Shown: positions 37,297 through 52,205, counted from the first letter of the stretch. The stretch: 64,000 nt of DNA from Antennarius striatus (GCF_040054535.1 NC_090795.1:6671501-6735500); one strand, 5' to 3'. Program-made: numbers and translations. The notes: generated from the letters alone by a model not told the origin.

Positions 37297-39060
37297 TGCC
37301 TCCCTCAGTCTATGCTCCAACATTCTCACCTCTGCTCATTTCTCTCACTCTCAGTCCACCACCACGATCAAGGGTTATGACAACCCTCTGCTCCCCTCCG
37401 CCTTTCCGTCATCATCAGAGAGATCGATATAATCATGAACATGATTATGAAAGTAATAACATTACGGGAGCACGTGTGTACGTACGTCTAATGTGGGTTG
37501 AGTTCTGCAGTCTTCTCAGCCAGTTTGTGAAGGTTTCACAAATCATTCTGTCTTGCGCTGAGCTCTATTCTGCGCCTGAACCCCACCTTCCTGTCAAGAT
37601 TGTCCATGTACAATCACCGCCCTCTTAGGTTTTGGATTTCCTCAGCCCATCCCAAACAAAGAGCACCTGTCCATGTTTTTATAATATCGGGAATCCCATG
37701 TCAGATTACAAATGCATTGCTTGTCTGATTAAAACAATGACTCACATGACAAACATGGGCCTGATTTTTACCGCCCCTTCCACACACATGCACATAAGGA
37801 AGAATGATCTCACCTTAACACTGGACTGACTAGGAGACACTGACCACACGTTTGACTGTGGTCTTTGGACTGAACTGACCACAGCAGGGCCATGTGGCCA
37901 ACCCAAGGACTCAACTGACCTCTACGAAAGGCACTTGAATGATCCGAACACATGGAGTTTGACTTCCCTCACCTCTGCTTTTCCAGCCAAGGGATAAGTG
38001 ACAACAGATGGACAAATTAGGAACTTGACTGTGCTGCTGATGGGTGGAGCTGGTTAGTGGCAAACCAGGCTGCTTGTGTTCCCTCCTGGATCTCTTATCA
38101 TGCATTCCTTTATCCAATAATAGGATTTCCCACCTGCATAGGCTCTACTCTGAAGACTTGAGACTGCCTGCCACCTCTGGTGTGACGCGAAAAATCCCAT
38201 GGAACCATGGGAATTGGAGTCTTCCCTCGCACTGAGACAATTGGACTTGGACAACACAAAAGACTATTTATCTCTGGAATCTGTCCAGCAGCAGACCAGC
38301 AGGAATCTTTATTATCATAATTTCATTTGATTTGCAGCACTTTAGTTCAGGACTGACACCTGCTCTGCAAGAGTACTTAGTTTTTACAATGACAATTTAA
38401 TTGGGACAACAAAAAAGCTCTGACCTCCTCAGGAAATGAGGTGTAAAGAGATGTGGTCTGAATCCTCGGTCCCTTCCTGGTATGACAAGGATTACGATCT
38501 ACTTCACTGTTTACCCTTCTGACAAAGGGACTCTAGCAAATTATGGACTGAAACTGTTAGCACACTAATTACAATCAGTTCATCATATTGCCTCATAAAA
38601 TGTAGAACTTTGTTGAAAACAAGATAAGAGTGTTCTGGAAAATTGTGAGCAGTCTAAAACATGTCTATCCAACACTTGTTAACTTAGTATTTTCCACTTA
38701 GATCATCATGCCAAATCTCTGGCTCTATCAGCTGCTGGGTGTGACGGTCTTTTTTTTTTTTTTTAAAGCAATTTGTTAGTGATAGCATCTGTCATGTTTC
38801 TGATTGTGCCATAATCTTCACTCTGCAGAAATCCTTCCAGATCATTTCAATGCAAAATCCAGATTCAAATTTGAAAATACTGGTGATTACCTTAGTTAGC
38901 AGAAATGAATGTTTGTTTGCTAAATCCTCCTTACAGTGCTTACTTTTATCATAATCTCTGCAAGAGGTGACCAGCGCTACATATTTGTTGTATTGAATTT
39001 ATGCAGCTGTTCCATTTTTCCATTTGCATAAAAGCTGTTTCATGAAAAGCGGTGTCACTG
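37297..39060 (+). other. kpna1: Downstream of kpna1, probable long 3' untranslated region
   Basis: No further coding sequence was recognised. Part is likely kpna1 3' untranslated region, but no single polyadenylation signal stands out. Confidence 0.4.
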
Positions 39061-39504
39061 AATTAGTTTCCTTGTGGTTTGAATACGAGAAAAGTATTTG
39101 CTTTGATCAAACAACTGTCATTTTACTACATAAACAGTTCCATTCAAGTCAACAACTGTTCCCCCCCATATTTTAAATCATATTCTATCATTAAGTCTAT
39201 CAATATTTTTAAAAAGACTTTGGGTTTAAACTATATCGGGTCATTAAGCCAGACAGGGATTCACAAGGACCATTACTTTATTGAACTAACAGTTTGTGGT
39301 GCTTATTATGTACAAACACAGATGTCATCAGTCAAACTGTTCTCATTACATGAGAATCAGAACAGATAAATTATGGCTACAGAAGGCCATTGAATCTAAG
39401 AAAAATTTATAGAGATTTTTCCTCAAATTCAAGTACCTAGCCCAACAACTAAGAGTCAGTTTACTACATCAGCTGAGCAGGCTCAATTCTGTTTCTGTCC
39501 TATC

Positions 39505-39784
39505 AAAAGGATAGGATGAGGTGGCTCGGGCATCTGGTTAGGATGCCTCCTGGATGCCTCCCTGGAGAGGTGTTGCGGGCACGTCCTACCGGGAAGAGGC
39601 CCCGGGGACGACCCAGGACACGCTGGAGAGACTATGTCTCCCGGCTGGCCTGGGAACGCCTTGGGATTCTCCTGGAGGAGCTGGATGAAGTAGCTAGGGA
39701 GAGGGAAGTCTGGGCTTCCCTGCTTAAGCTGCTGCCCCCACGACCCGACCCCGGATAAGCCGAAGTGGATGGATGGATGGATAG
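39505..39784 (+). mobile_element. LINE C-terminal fragment
   Basis: The plus strand encodes RWLGHLVRMPPGCLPGEV and GRPRTRWRDYVSRLAWERLG, the C-terminal tail of a common teleost non-LTR retrotransposon, followed by a GGAT-repeat tail. The copy is severely 5'-truncated. Clade uncertain. Confidence 0.8.
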
Positions 39785-40114
39785 ATGTGTTGAAGGTTTT
39801 ATCAGAAATCTCAGCAGCAAATACAATTTGCTTTGTTCTAACAAATTTCTAAAGAAACATGATTTGGCTGTTTATTAAATCAATACAAAGGGTTTGTTAT
39901 ATACATTCACTGAGAGATAATTGATACCTTTTATCAAAAATAGTGATGCTGTATATACTGAATGTGTTGAGGATAATCACCAGGGCACAAAAGTGTTACT
40001 CTACGACTGATATGTTCAGGCCACTATGTAGGATGGCGCTGGAGGGCTATGACGGTATCAATGGAGAAAATGGGTTGATACTGTCAACACGGTTGTGCAG
40101 GGGCTATTTCTCCT

Positions 40115-43100
40115 TCACTGAGTCTTGCCAGACACGGCTTCAGCAGCTGACCTCTCTCTCAGAGCTTCCTCCCTCCATCTAGCTTTCTTCTCCATGTTCA
40201 GACTTGTAAGGGTCTCATTTCTGGCAACAGCCTGTGACAGAGAGTCGGATTAGAGGTTGGATCTGAACATGGTGCACATATCTGAACTACATAGAAACAG
40301 CTTCAATATTTAGACATGAGGAGAACAATTCATAAGACAGAACTTCACGCAGAAATGCAAAACATGGAGAATTTCCCTCAATTTATATGGTTATGAGCAG
40401 AAAATACAGCACATCAATATAGTCAGGTCCATAAATAATTTTTCTAATCTTAGTTCTGTACAGTGTCACAATGAATTGTAAATGATACTGTTGAAGTGCA
40501 AACTTTCAGCTCTCAATTCAGTGGGTTGAACAAAAAGATTGCAGGAACAAAATCCCTTCATTTCAGGGGCTTAAACTATTTGGACAAATTAAATACAGTA
40601 ACTGAAAATATGTTTATTTCTAATAATTTTTTGAAAACCCTTTGCTGACAATGACAGCCTGAAGTCAGGAATTCATGGACATCACCGGATGCAGGGTTTC
40701 CTCCTTTTTAATGTTCTGCCAGACTTCCAACTGTGGTGGTTTTCAGTCTCTGTTTGTTGCCGTCTCTCTCTGAAGTTTAGTCTTTAATGGTTGAAATGAA
40801 TGCTCAAGTGGGTTGACATCAAGTGATTGACTGATTTTTAGCCTTTCTATTTTTGACGCTCATGAGTGGCTTGCACCATGCAGTGAACCCTCTGCAGTTT
40901 TGTTTAGACCTGGACAGTGCCACGCTTATTGGCTTGTTTCAGTTGCATGGACAGATCTTTTAAGCGTATGCAGTCTTCACATCAAAATCTTCCAAATGAA
41001 AGCGCCACACCTCAAATCAACTCCAGGCCTTATAATCTTAATTGGTAATGATGTAACAAAGGCATTCCCCACACCTGACAATGAATTGGCTTTTGAGTCA
41101 ATCGTCCGATTCCTCCTGGCCCCTTTAAAAACAGGTTGTCACGTGTTTTAAGAGCCAAAACTCCTAAACTCTTCATCCAATTTAAATGTGGATTTGCTCA
41201 AATGAAAGCTGAGAGGCTGCAGTTATGTTCATTCTATAACTGTACTTGAAATATGTTTCATTAAACAGTAAAAAAAACAACAACTTGAGTCAGTGTCCAA
41301 ATATACAGTATATGGACCTAACCAGTGTTGTCTATTGTCACTCACCCGTTTACCCAGGAAGACCATGACCATACAGGCTGCTACGGTGGCAGCCATCATT
41401 ATGTAGCAAACTCTCACTCTCATTTTGTTTCTGGCAGCATCAATCATCTCAAACCTGCAGTAAACAAACAAACTTTATACCAACGTAGTTTTCAAAAAAC
41501 AAAATTGGACATTACATTGATCCTGTGCTTGTTCATGTTCACAAGCTCAGCACACCTTTCAAAGACCTGTGTTCCTTCATTTGGTGTCAGTAAGGACAAA
41601 AATTACTTATTCACGGTTCTGCCTGTCTCTGTAGCAACTTTAATTAAATCTTTTTTTTTTTGTACCAAGCTTTGGCTGACTGTGAGTACACAAGGTGGGA
41701 GGTCTGCAGTGTGTATGCTTGACAATAACATCTTTTATCACAGCAGCAGATTGTCTGATGTGATCCGCCCTGTTTTCGGGAACCATGGCGACAAACAGGC
41801 GCCTTGCTTGAACTGCAGACATCTGATTATTTTCCATAAGCAGCACCACAATGTATCCAGTCACTTAATTCTGTTCTTGCAATGTATCTTAATTAAATCA
41901 TGCAAAAAGTAAATCAGACATGAGTGGGAGTTCTGATTTAAACAGGAAGAGCCTACTTACGACACAAACGTTGGTATCTGATCAGCAGTCTTAAAGCGTC
42001 CTGTCCAAATCAGAAACCTCTTGTCCATCTTTGAAGGTCTGTAACCTGGTAACTTAAAACCACGATCAGCTGTATGATAGAACAAAACAGAGTTCAAGTC
42101 CATAAAACCCCATCTCAGTCAACAACAAGAAAAAACAAACAGTAAATGTAGGAAAGTTTGGTTTCACAAGCCCGAGCCATTTGCACTATTAACCCAGACT
42201 CATGCTACTTCCTGTGTCCCTCATCCTTTTGGGACAAAGAAAACATTCACAGACAAGAGTGCCTCTACCAAAACAATCATGTATTTTATTCAATTTGTTT
42301 ATTAGCAGGATCTTTCAAAAAGTTCTTAAGCTTCTGATTACTTTACAGATTTTTGTAGAGGCATGGCCTAAGGAATAATGCATTTGAATTTGCTGGAAAA
42401 CAGGATCACAATTTTGATCTGGAATTCTTAAAAGTGGTTTTTTGTTTTGTTTTTTACTATAGCAGGATAGAGTCAAGAATGTAGGTTGTTTTTCTTCCAG
42501 CTTAATGGCCAATGCCTGCAATCTTCTGACAAAACATTATGACGATATCCCTGCAATATCTGATCTGGAGGTAAATGTTTAATTTCATGGGACACCCAGA
42601 AAATCTTGAATTGTGAGCAAACAACCAATATTAAAAACAACTAAGATCGGCTCAGATCTGAAACTGCTGATTTTGTTAGGTGTCATATTTGAGTTCAAAA
42701 GTGATGGAACTAAATCCTGAAATACTTATTCGCAAAATACAGTTTGTCATGAAAACCTTTCTTATGAAACCAATGTGATTCCAAATTCTATGTGTAGTTT
42801 TTCCATGGTGACAGAGCCTCATTATGAGGATTAAATTATCTTAGCTCTTAACAACATAATGGGTAAACTGAGCTGATGTTTTGGTTTGGGGCTGTCCAGT
42901 TCGTGTAACAGGAACACAGACTAGTGGTGTTAAAGTAAAATTTATACCATGGTTAGGTTCTGCTTTGGTCTCCTGTGGTTTATTGCACATCCCTCTGTGG
43001 CTCCATGTTTCAGTGACCCGTCTGCATCGCTGACCTGTTGAGAGAAAAAAATCAGAAGTATATTAGACCTAATTATTGTCTGGTCTACCAAAAATTAACA

Positions 43101-43642
43101 TCCACCGTTTTGTTTATAAAATTACACAACAAATCAAAAACTAATTACAGGATCATTTTCTGTTGTACAGTATTCCAGAATTTAGCACAATACACGACAA
43201 GGAATTACAAACAACAACATACTTCACACGAACATAAAAAGTAAAAACACAGAGCCAGAATGCGGTCTCGTTTTGTAATAAGATGTGTAAAGAAAATTCG
43301 TATGACAATAAAATAAGTTTTCGAGGTCAAAGTATTTTAGTTAGGCTTTTTATTGGATGATTCAACCTGTACACGAAATACAAATTTCACAATACAGAAC
43401 TAACATTACATGTAGTTTGACTGTAGCTCGTTACCTTTTAAATGACACACACTTCTGTTTATAAATGTATTATCTATTAAGGTGTATATGATGTGTATAT
43501 TATGAGCTAAATTAGCCTGCTACATATCTCAGTTCAAGTTATAAACATACCCTGATTCAAAAAGCAACGCTGAAGCTCAAGTTGATTTAAGATACGAACC
43601 TAAGATGTTTCCGATGGAAAGACGGGATCTGACAAAATTCAT
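40115..43642 (-). CDS. fam162a: FAM162A (HGTD-P/E2IG5-like) mitochondrial protein
   Basis: Small membrane protein, in mammals mitochondrial and linked to hypoxia-induced cell death. Exons on the minus strand: 43600-43642, 42948-43034, 41961-42069, 41346-41454, 40115-40231; the sum is in frame and gives 154 residues, the human length. The N-terminus MNFVRSRLSIGNIL is basic and suits a mitochondrial presequence. KRFLIWTGRFKTADQIP is the family signature, EMIDAARNKMRVRVCY leads into one transmembrane helix, and NETLTSLNMEKKARWREEA matches the human C-terminal tail. It is head to head with mix23, with about 485 bases between start codons. The last intron is filled by a DNA transposon. Confidence 0.93.
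40418..41324. mobile_element. Degenerate Tc1-like DNA transposon in the fam162a intron
   Basis: The left end TATAGTCAGGTCCATAAATA is mirrored at the right by TATATGGACCTAACC, whose reverse complement is GGTTAGGTCCATATA. The interior (CAGGGGCTTAAACTATTTGGACAAA in part) follows a well-known fish Tc1/mariner-type repeat. No intact transposase frame. It covers most of the last intron of fam162a. Confidence 0.7.
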
Positions 43643-44127
43643 GCTTTGACTTGTAGCACATAAACTACGATGCACCCACCACACCATTCAACTCAGCTGC
43701 TGAAAGTCAAGTAGATGCGCACCCTGTGGACTGCTAAACAAGACCTCGTCATCCTGGAATAGGAGCCCATGCCGACGCCTGATTATAAACATAAACCCCC
43801 ATAACAGCTTTCAGCTGTACACTGTTGGGTTTGGGAAGATCAATCGACGATAACCCGATACAACGCTGTTTCAAAGTTGGCTAAATAAAAAAACTGTGAA
43901 AAATAGAATGACATTTTACTACCCTTGATTTCTTCGAACCTTATGTCACTGATTTATATCAGAGCCCAGAAGTGCTTTATTACGTTAGACATAGATGCTG
44001 AATTTGGAAATATAAAAAAAACAAACAACGTCGTGGGTATTTATAACAAGCTTATAATGGAGGGTTTCATACAGGCAACTTTTTGACCAGTCCTCTTTCG
44101 TGCCTCGAGAGGACCCAGCCATTAATG
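43643..44127. promoter_or_regulatory. Shared fam162a/mix23 promoter region
   Basis: The 485 bases between the two start codons must hold both promoters. The mix23 start overlaps a YY1-type ATGGCGGC. No TATA box is obvious on either strand, although the sequence is not strongly GC-rich. Confidence 0.5.
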
Positions 44128-46136
<2,009 letters not shown>

Positions 46137-46979
46137 AGCTGTCTGTTGAGTGGAATTGCCTTACCCAAGATCTGAATCCAGACTGGAGCTCAAACTGTAA
46201 CCAGCTGCAGAGACTTAACTGCAAGCTGCACAGCCTCCAGACCACTGTGACCTCTTGTCCACAACACTTAAATTCCATTGTGTATTACATTACCACAGCT
46301 GTAAAACATTTGTGTGCTTCTTTCCTGAGAAACAATGTACAATACGTTTTTTAAGAGAAAATGAAATGTTTTCAAGCGACATTCATTCTGTACTTTTTTG
46401 TGTGCTTTTGAACCTAATTGATGAAGTTCAGTCCCATCTGTCTTCAGTTTGAAAACTGATTGAGTGTAAATCGAGGAGGGAAGACATTGTCTTTGACACT
46501 ATATGACTTTGCTTCGGAAATACATCAACTTTCAGGTGATAAATCATTTTGACTTAAGGTCAACTGACTTTTCTTTGAGTGGCACCAACAGTTTAACTTC
46601 TGTATTATGAAATATCTCATTATGTTTATTTGTAAAATACTTCAAGACCAAGTACCCGCTAGGACTGATCGTTGGCTTCATGTTTTGAAAATTGCCAAAG
46701 AGAACTTTGTTTCCTGGTTTTATTAGATGTTTTTATGCTCCCCACTCATTTTCTCACACCTCATGTACTTGTACATACCTGCCCGAAGTTTAAAAAAAAA
46801 AAAAAGTATTAACAAAATAGTTAACATAATCAGATGTCACCACATGAAATGGTCTGAAAGCTTTTAGTTGCTCCACCTGTCAAAATATTTCCTATTGAAG
46901 CCAACTGTGATGTCATAGTTCCCTTTGCAGTTCCTCCAGGAGAAATTAATTACACAGGTGCTCAGAATTTGCGCTGCTG

Positions 46980-47028
<49 letters not shown>

Positions 47029-47262
47029 AGTGAAGCGCAAGTTACATTCATGTCTTAAAAGAAGAATGACTAATCTCATTACATTTGCAATTTAGGCCAC
47101 AGAAACAGCCAGGTAGTGCTGAAACAGAAGGGTATACTATGTGTTATAAGTGAGCCAGGTGATGTTTTAGATTTTTTTAAAAACTTCGAAGACATATTTT
47201 GGAGATTTGGACCTGTATATGAAATGGTTAGAGTATACTGTTGGACCTCCATTGATATATAA
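46137..47262. other. mix23: Downstream of mix23, no gene
   Basis: Probably the mix23 3' untranslated region followed by spacer. It holds a poly(A) run near 46793-46804 and a CA microsatellite. Confidence 0.5.
46981..47023. repeat. (CA)n microsatellite
   Basis: Pure CA dinucleotide run of about 43 bases. Confidence 0.97.
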
Positions 47263-48060
47263 TCTCTTTTCGGCTTTTCCCTTCAGGGGTCGCCACATCG
47301 AATCAGTTCCCTGTATCTAACCCTGTCTTCTTCATCCTCTTCTCTCACACCAACTACCTTCATGTCCTCTTTCACTACATCCATAAACCTCTTCTTTGGT
47401 CTTCCTCTAGACCTCCTGCCTGGCAGTTCAAAACTCAGCATCCTTCTACCTATATATTCACTATCTCTCCTCTGGACATGTCCAAACCATCTCAGTCTGG
47501 CCTCTCTGACTTTATCTCCAAAACCTCTAACATGAGCTGTCCCTCTGATGTACTCATTCCTGATCCTATCCTTCCTGGTCACTCCCAGAGAGAACCTCAG
47601 CATCTTCATCTCTGCTACCTCCAGCTCTGTCTCCTGTCTTTTCCTCAGTGACACTGTCTCTAGATCAAACAACATCACTGGTCTCACCACAGTTTTGTAC
47701 ACCTTTCATTTTAGCTGAAACTCTTCTATCACACATCACACCTGACACTTTCCTCCACCTGTTCCATCCTGCCTGTACACACTTCTTCACCTCTTTTCCA
47801 CACTCTCTATTGCTCTGGACTGTTGACCCTAAGTACTTAAAATCCTCCACCTTCTTGATCTCTTCTCCCTCTAACCCCACTCTTCCACTTGGGTCCCTCT
47901 CATTCACACACATGTACTCTCTCTTACTGCGGCTAACCTTCATTCCTCTCCTTTCCAGCACAAACCTCCACCTGCAGTGTCATCTGAAAACATCATAGTC
48001 CATGGAGATTCCTGCCTAACCCCGTCTGTCAGCCTGTCCATCACCATAGCGAACAAGAAT
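47263..48060 (-). mobile_element. RTE-like LINE 3' fragment
   Basis: The minus strand encodes the end of a reverse-transcriptase polyprotein: a KYLGSTVQSN block, MYKTVVRPVMLFDLETVSL, RLRWFGHVQRRDSEYIGRRM and a final RYRELIRCGDP. This is a common teleost LINE with short RTE-like 3' ends (GGCGACCCCTGAAGGG on the minus strand near 47280). The frame is broken about 47.7 kb. The element is 5'-truncated. Confidence 0.82.
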
Positions 48061-48099
48061 GGGCTCAGAGTTGATCCCTGAAGCAGTCCCACCTCCACC

Positions 48100-48180
48100 T
48101 TGAACTCCTCTTGCGGCTACACAAATTTCCCTACTGTGGGACAATAAAGGATTATTATTATTAGTTATTATTACATTGAT
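48100..48180 (+). mobile_element. LINE/SINE-type tail in the opposite orientation
   Basis: AAATTTCCCTACTGTGGGAC followed by AATAAAGGATTATTATTATT is a typical teleost retroelement 3' tail, here on the plus strand and abutting the minus-strand RTE fragment. Confidence 0.5.
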
Positions 48181-48330
48181 CTATAATATAATATAATAAA
48201 ATATATACTTCAACTTTACTTTATTTGTAATTATTTGCCAGTCAAGATGGTGTCAATTTAAGAATCAGACTTGTTTGAAATGTCTGATTGCTACATATAA
48301 TCACAAGAAATGTAGATAGTAATTAGTATT

Positions 48331-48695
48331 ACATCCCGCTTCAAAGTCATGATGTATTGTAATTGTCAGTGTTCGTGTGTTGGTTCGTCCGTTCGTTTGT
48401 CCACCGTTGCAGATAGAAAAATGAAACAAAGCACATTACTCGGGCAGCAAAGGGGATGAAAATGAGATGATGACCTTGATTCTGAGAAAACTAGGTCAAG
48501 GTCAAATTTTGTACACTCAGAAACCGGATAAGATAGAAAGACGAGGGAGAAGGCCAGAGTGAGTAAGACCATAAATCAAAGTTAGTGCATAGTTTTGACC
48601 TACCCTGAAAGGTCAAAGCTATGAACTAGTCAGGTAGCACTTTCAGCGTGACCTACCCTGAAAGTAGGTCAGGGTAAGTCAGGGGAAGGTTCTAG
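48331..48695 (-). repeat. Dispersed repeat family R, copy 3
   Basis: Reverse orientation relative to copies 1 and 2. It opens with ACATCCCGCTTCAAAG, the mirror of the copy 1 right end, then GTCAGTGTTCGTGTGTTGG, then a GGTCAAGGTCAAATTT block shared with copy 2. Intergenic. Confidence 0.7.
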
Positions 48696-49024
48696 TTTGT
48701 ATTTGCATTATCATTCCTGCTGATAGTATTGCATTCCATTAAATCATCTATGTGTTGGTATACACATAATAGACGCTGTTTTCTTTTAAAAGAATTTGGT
48801 CTAGAATCACATCAGAGCGCATGATAGTGACAATAATATTTCATGACGGCTGGAATACCTTTCGTAATGCTCTGTGATGACTTCTGGGAAGCACTGAGTG
48901 CCTGACATACTTTAAATAACCAATACAAATATGATCTGCAGGTCTTCAGGCGTGTTAGTTTGAATTTAAAAAGTAATGTGTCCATGATCCATTGACGTTT
49001 CCCAAAAGTATGTTGCATCCAATT

Positions 49025-49600
49025 ACAAATTCCATCCATGCATTTTCTTGTAGACAAGACAGCCACAATCATCATCTTTACAGCTGCTCATCCACCTCGT
49101 GGGTCACGGGTCTGCTGGATATGCTAACTGACTGTGGGTGAAAGGTATATGTACACCCCAGATAAGACACCAACTCATCACATGGCTACATGGAATACAA
49201 ACAACTACTGAGGCTCACATGCATGCTGTAGTATATAGTGTCTCGCACTTATACTCTTGTGCTATGTGTTTGATGAGTCCAGACACCAGCTTGGCAGAGC
49301 ATGTAATACAGGCTGTGAATGAGAGTGAATAAAGTGCCGCTTCTGGAGTTAAATATGAGTCAACAAACATCCGTCATGAAAGTTGAGTTATGCGGTCACC
49401 AACAACTATTAACACACGCCTACAGACAATCTGGTGTGATTGTTTCACCTCAGGTAAGAAAGGAGGTGGGACGAAGCAGGAGAACGTGGAGGGAACCCAC
49501 CCAGACACACGTAGAACATACAAACTCTGTAAACAAGGGAATTAAAGCCGGAACCTTCTTGCTGTTAAACAGACTTGTTCATCTTAACAAAAAACAAACG
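49025..49600. repeat. Common teleost interspersed repeat, degraded
   Basis: Blocks such as GGTCACGGGTCTGCTGG and GGAGGGAACCCACCCAGACA, and the nearby GAACATACAAACTCTGTAAA, match a repeat met all over fish genomes. No protein is preserved; superfamily not assigned. Confidence 0.55.
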
Positions 49601-50500
49601 TAGAAAAAATCCTTCTGGAGAATTAAACTTCCATCTGCCCAGTGCTGAGCACAAGTACAAAATAGTATTTCAAGCAATATTTATGATTCTGTATTGATTC
49701 TCAAAAAGAGAATTAAATTTTTAAACAATTGGATTTAATGTTTAGTTTGTTCTTGTTTTTTTTTTTTAATTATAAGTTGTTGTGCTGCAATATTGGATGT
49801 CGTACAAACTTGATAAATACTATGCAAAGGTAAATCATTGTCTTTGTTGTATAAATAAAAAAGCAAATTATTATTTTTATTCAAAGTAGCACTGTGGTCG
49901 AGGTGTTTCTTCCTCTTCTCCCGTGTTTCCTGTTACTCATTTTCTTCATGTCTCCAGTCTGGATGTTGGAATCCATCTTAAGCGAGATCAATTGATTCTG
50001 TTTTTTGCTCTTCTCGATTTACATATGATCTAATTTGCTTTATGAGATTCTTGGAAGATTTTGAAGTTCACCTTGTTCTGACTCGTTTTCCTGCCAAAGA
50101 TTCGTCTTCATATTCTTGTGATGTTGATTTCTCTGTTCAGCCTGAGGGCCCTCATGTGAACATAATACGGTACTTGCCTGTCCTGCTCTCCACCCGGTAC
50201 CTTTGTTCCTGTTCTTTTTGTATTTTGTTCATCTGTATTCATCACTTAGAGCTGGATGTGTTTAATATTATAAAACAAAATTGCTTCGAAGTATAAAACT
50301 GCTTTTGCAATGTTACTGCGGAGTGTAGATTCAGTGCAGTGAGGCTTTATTCAAGGTATAGTTTACAGTAGATTGTATCTCAGATACAAAAATATATCCA
50401 TGTTAAAAAATATACAAACAAATTTATTTATTGTCAGTTAAAATTACATAGATTTGAGAGATTTGAAAGCATTTCAGAACACAGAAAGTGTTTTAATATT
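49601..50500. other. Intergenic, nothing recognised
   Basis: AT-rich spacer up to the stefin stop codon. The right end may be stefin 3' untranslated region. Confidence 0.5.
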
Positions 50501-50501
50501 A

Positions 50502-51001
50502 TCACACAACTTCCTGTATGAAAAGGACCAGAGGGTCTTCTTTGGTTTTTTGTTGCTGTACACCGACCAATTCTAACCCACTCTCTTCATATGCTTGGGA
50601 AACGCACAGATGAATGTAGTTCAATCCTCCAACATGGACCTACAAAACAGAAGCAACTGTGAGTCCTGCAAACAGTTATTTGGTTCTGTGTGAGGAGTGT
50701 TTAGCAACTTTCATGCCCTTTCATCATCTGGAGATTTTGTAGTTTAACATTTTTTAAAAAAAAATTCATATGTTACCTTAATGAACCAGTAAAAAGCAAT
50801 CCCAAAGTGAATGTTGAACCAGTCCATGTATTTTACTGCCTTGAATTCTTCATATGTCTCATTTGTCCTTTCCTTCACTTGGCCGTTCACCTATGTGTGA
50901 AAGATACAAATGTGATAAACTGCGTGTGACGTTGTCAAGAATGAAGGTTGAATGGAACTCACCTGGTCACAAATCTTCTGAATTTCCTCAGTCGCATCCA
51001 T
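50502..51001 (-). CDS. Stefin (cystatin A/B-type) with altered inhibitory loop
   Basis: Cytosolic type-1 cystatins block papain-like cathepsins. Three exons on the minus strand, 50963-51001, 50777-50890 and 50502-50639, give 96 residues (human cystatin A and B 98). There is no signal peptide, as expected for stefins. ATEEIQKICDQV and KERTNETYEEFKAV match human cystatin A (ATPEIQEIVDKV, EEKTNETYGKLEAV), and FIKVHVGGLNYIHLCV matches the following strands. The hallmark QVVAGTNY between them is absent: the equivalent stretch reads DWFNIHFGIAFYW, four residues longer. The N-terminal glycine is also missing. The splice sites are good and the frame is open, so the gene may be expressed but is probably not a normal inhibitor. 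Its position next to mix23 matches human CSTA. Confidence 0.85.
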
Positions 51002-51009
51002 TATCCCAT

Positions 51010-52205
51010 TCCATAGTTCAGGTATGTCTATCATCATCACCACAAATTTGGATGAATTGTAAAGAGAATTTTAGTGTGTCTAAAATGTTGAACCATTTCT
51101 CACATGTGTCCCAACAGAGTAATCATGCCTGCTTACACGTGAAAGCTGCCCCGTCCACTTGCTGGGTGGAGTTTAATTGTGTAACCACAATCTTTTCATA
51201 TTTGTGGTTTGTTTTTTTATATGAGAATTCTTTTTTACTCTTCTTGCTCGTGGGAAGAGGCACTTTAATTCGGAGTTTTAAAATGTTATTTTAAAGTGTC
51301 AGTTTAATCACTTTTATGTGCTCAGTCACGTTTAAAAAAAGTCACTGCCTTGATGCAAAATCCAAGCAAAATGTTGTATTGACTTCTTATCACCACCCCA
51401 CACTGAATATGCCAACAACCAATTCTACACTACAATAAAGGATGCTTAGATATGGAGTATACACATAAGACTACAGCTATTTCAACAGAATCTGCAAGTG
51501 TCAAGGAAGTAGTGAAGATGTAGAACTGTTTCAGTTTGCTTCCTAGTCTGGTGACATTCCATTCCTTCAGCCTTTTCAAGAAAGCAAATGCTTCCTGGTT
51601 TCTGTAAGACCTCACAATGGCTTAAATAACTATGTGTGTTTGTAGTCAACTTATTCACTATTCACTTCTCACTACTAGAGCTTTATGCATCATTTTAGAA
51701 AGTATTTGACTTTCCAAACATTCCATTTAACTTTCTACACATACTGTACAGTACATTAGACTACATTATTTATATGTTTTATTATTCTTTCAAGGATTAA
51801 ATATTTTACACCTCTTAAATACAGTATATTTATTTTGGCCTGGCACTGTTCGACTATATTCTAAGTGACTGACCATATGTTTATAAGCTGCTGAATATTG
51901 AAACATATAACTGATAACTCATGTAACTGTCATAATGGTTTTCTTATCAAAACAATGCAACACTCACCTTTGCATATTTTGTACACAATCCAATTTTCTC
52001 CTTTGAGACAATGACAATCTATTCTTCCATGTTGAATTAAATGTAAATTGATTTATTTCTGTTAAAATCTGTTCCTACTATTCTGTTATATAGTATATAG
52101 ACATAGTATAGACTACATCTACTTTAAACTTCCTCCTTCCATGCACAGATATGTTGATCTGATTTAATATAATTTAATATCAGAAATTAAGTGTATCATT
52201 ATTAT
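51010..52205. other. Intergenic, nothing recognised
   Basis: AT-rich spacer between the stefin and its broken paralogue. No exon or named repeat recognised. Confidence 0.55.

Noticed and set aside
39516-39758. A host gene with an arginine-rich domain
   Set aside because: The wording matches the C-terminal tail of a teleost LINE and ends in its GGAT tail.
41325-41912. 195-residue plus-strand open frame, the second longest in the window
   Set aside because: It is antisense to fam162a exon 4 and intron, with low-quality composition. The minus strand carries the recognised gene.
47648-47998. 116-residue plus-strand open frame
   Set aside because: Antisense to the RTE-like LINE reverse-transcriptase region.
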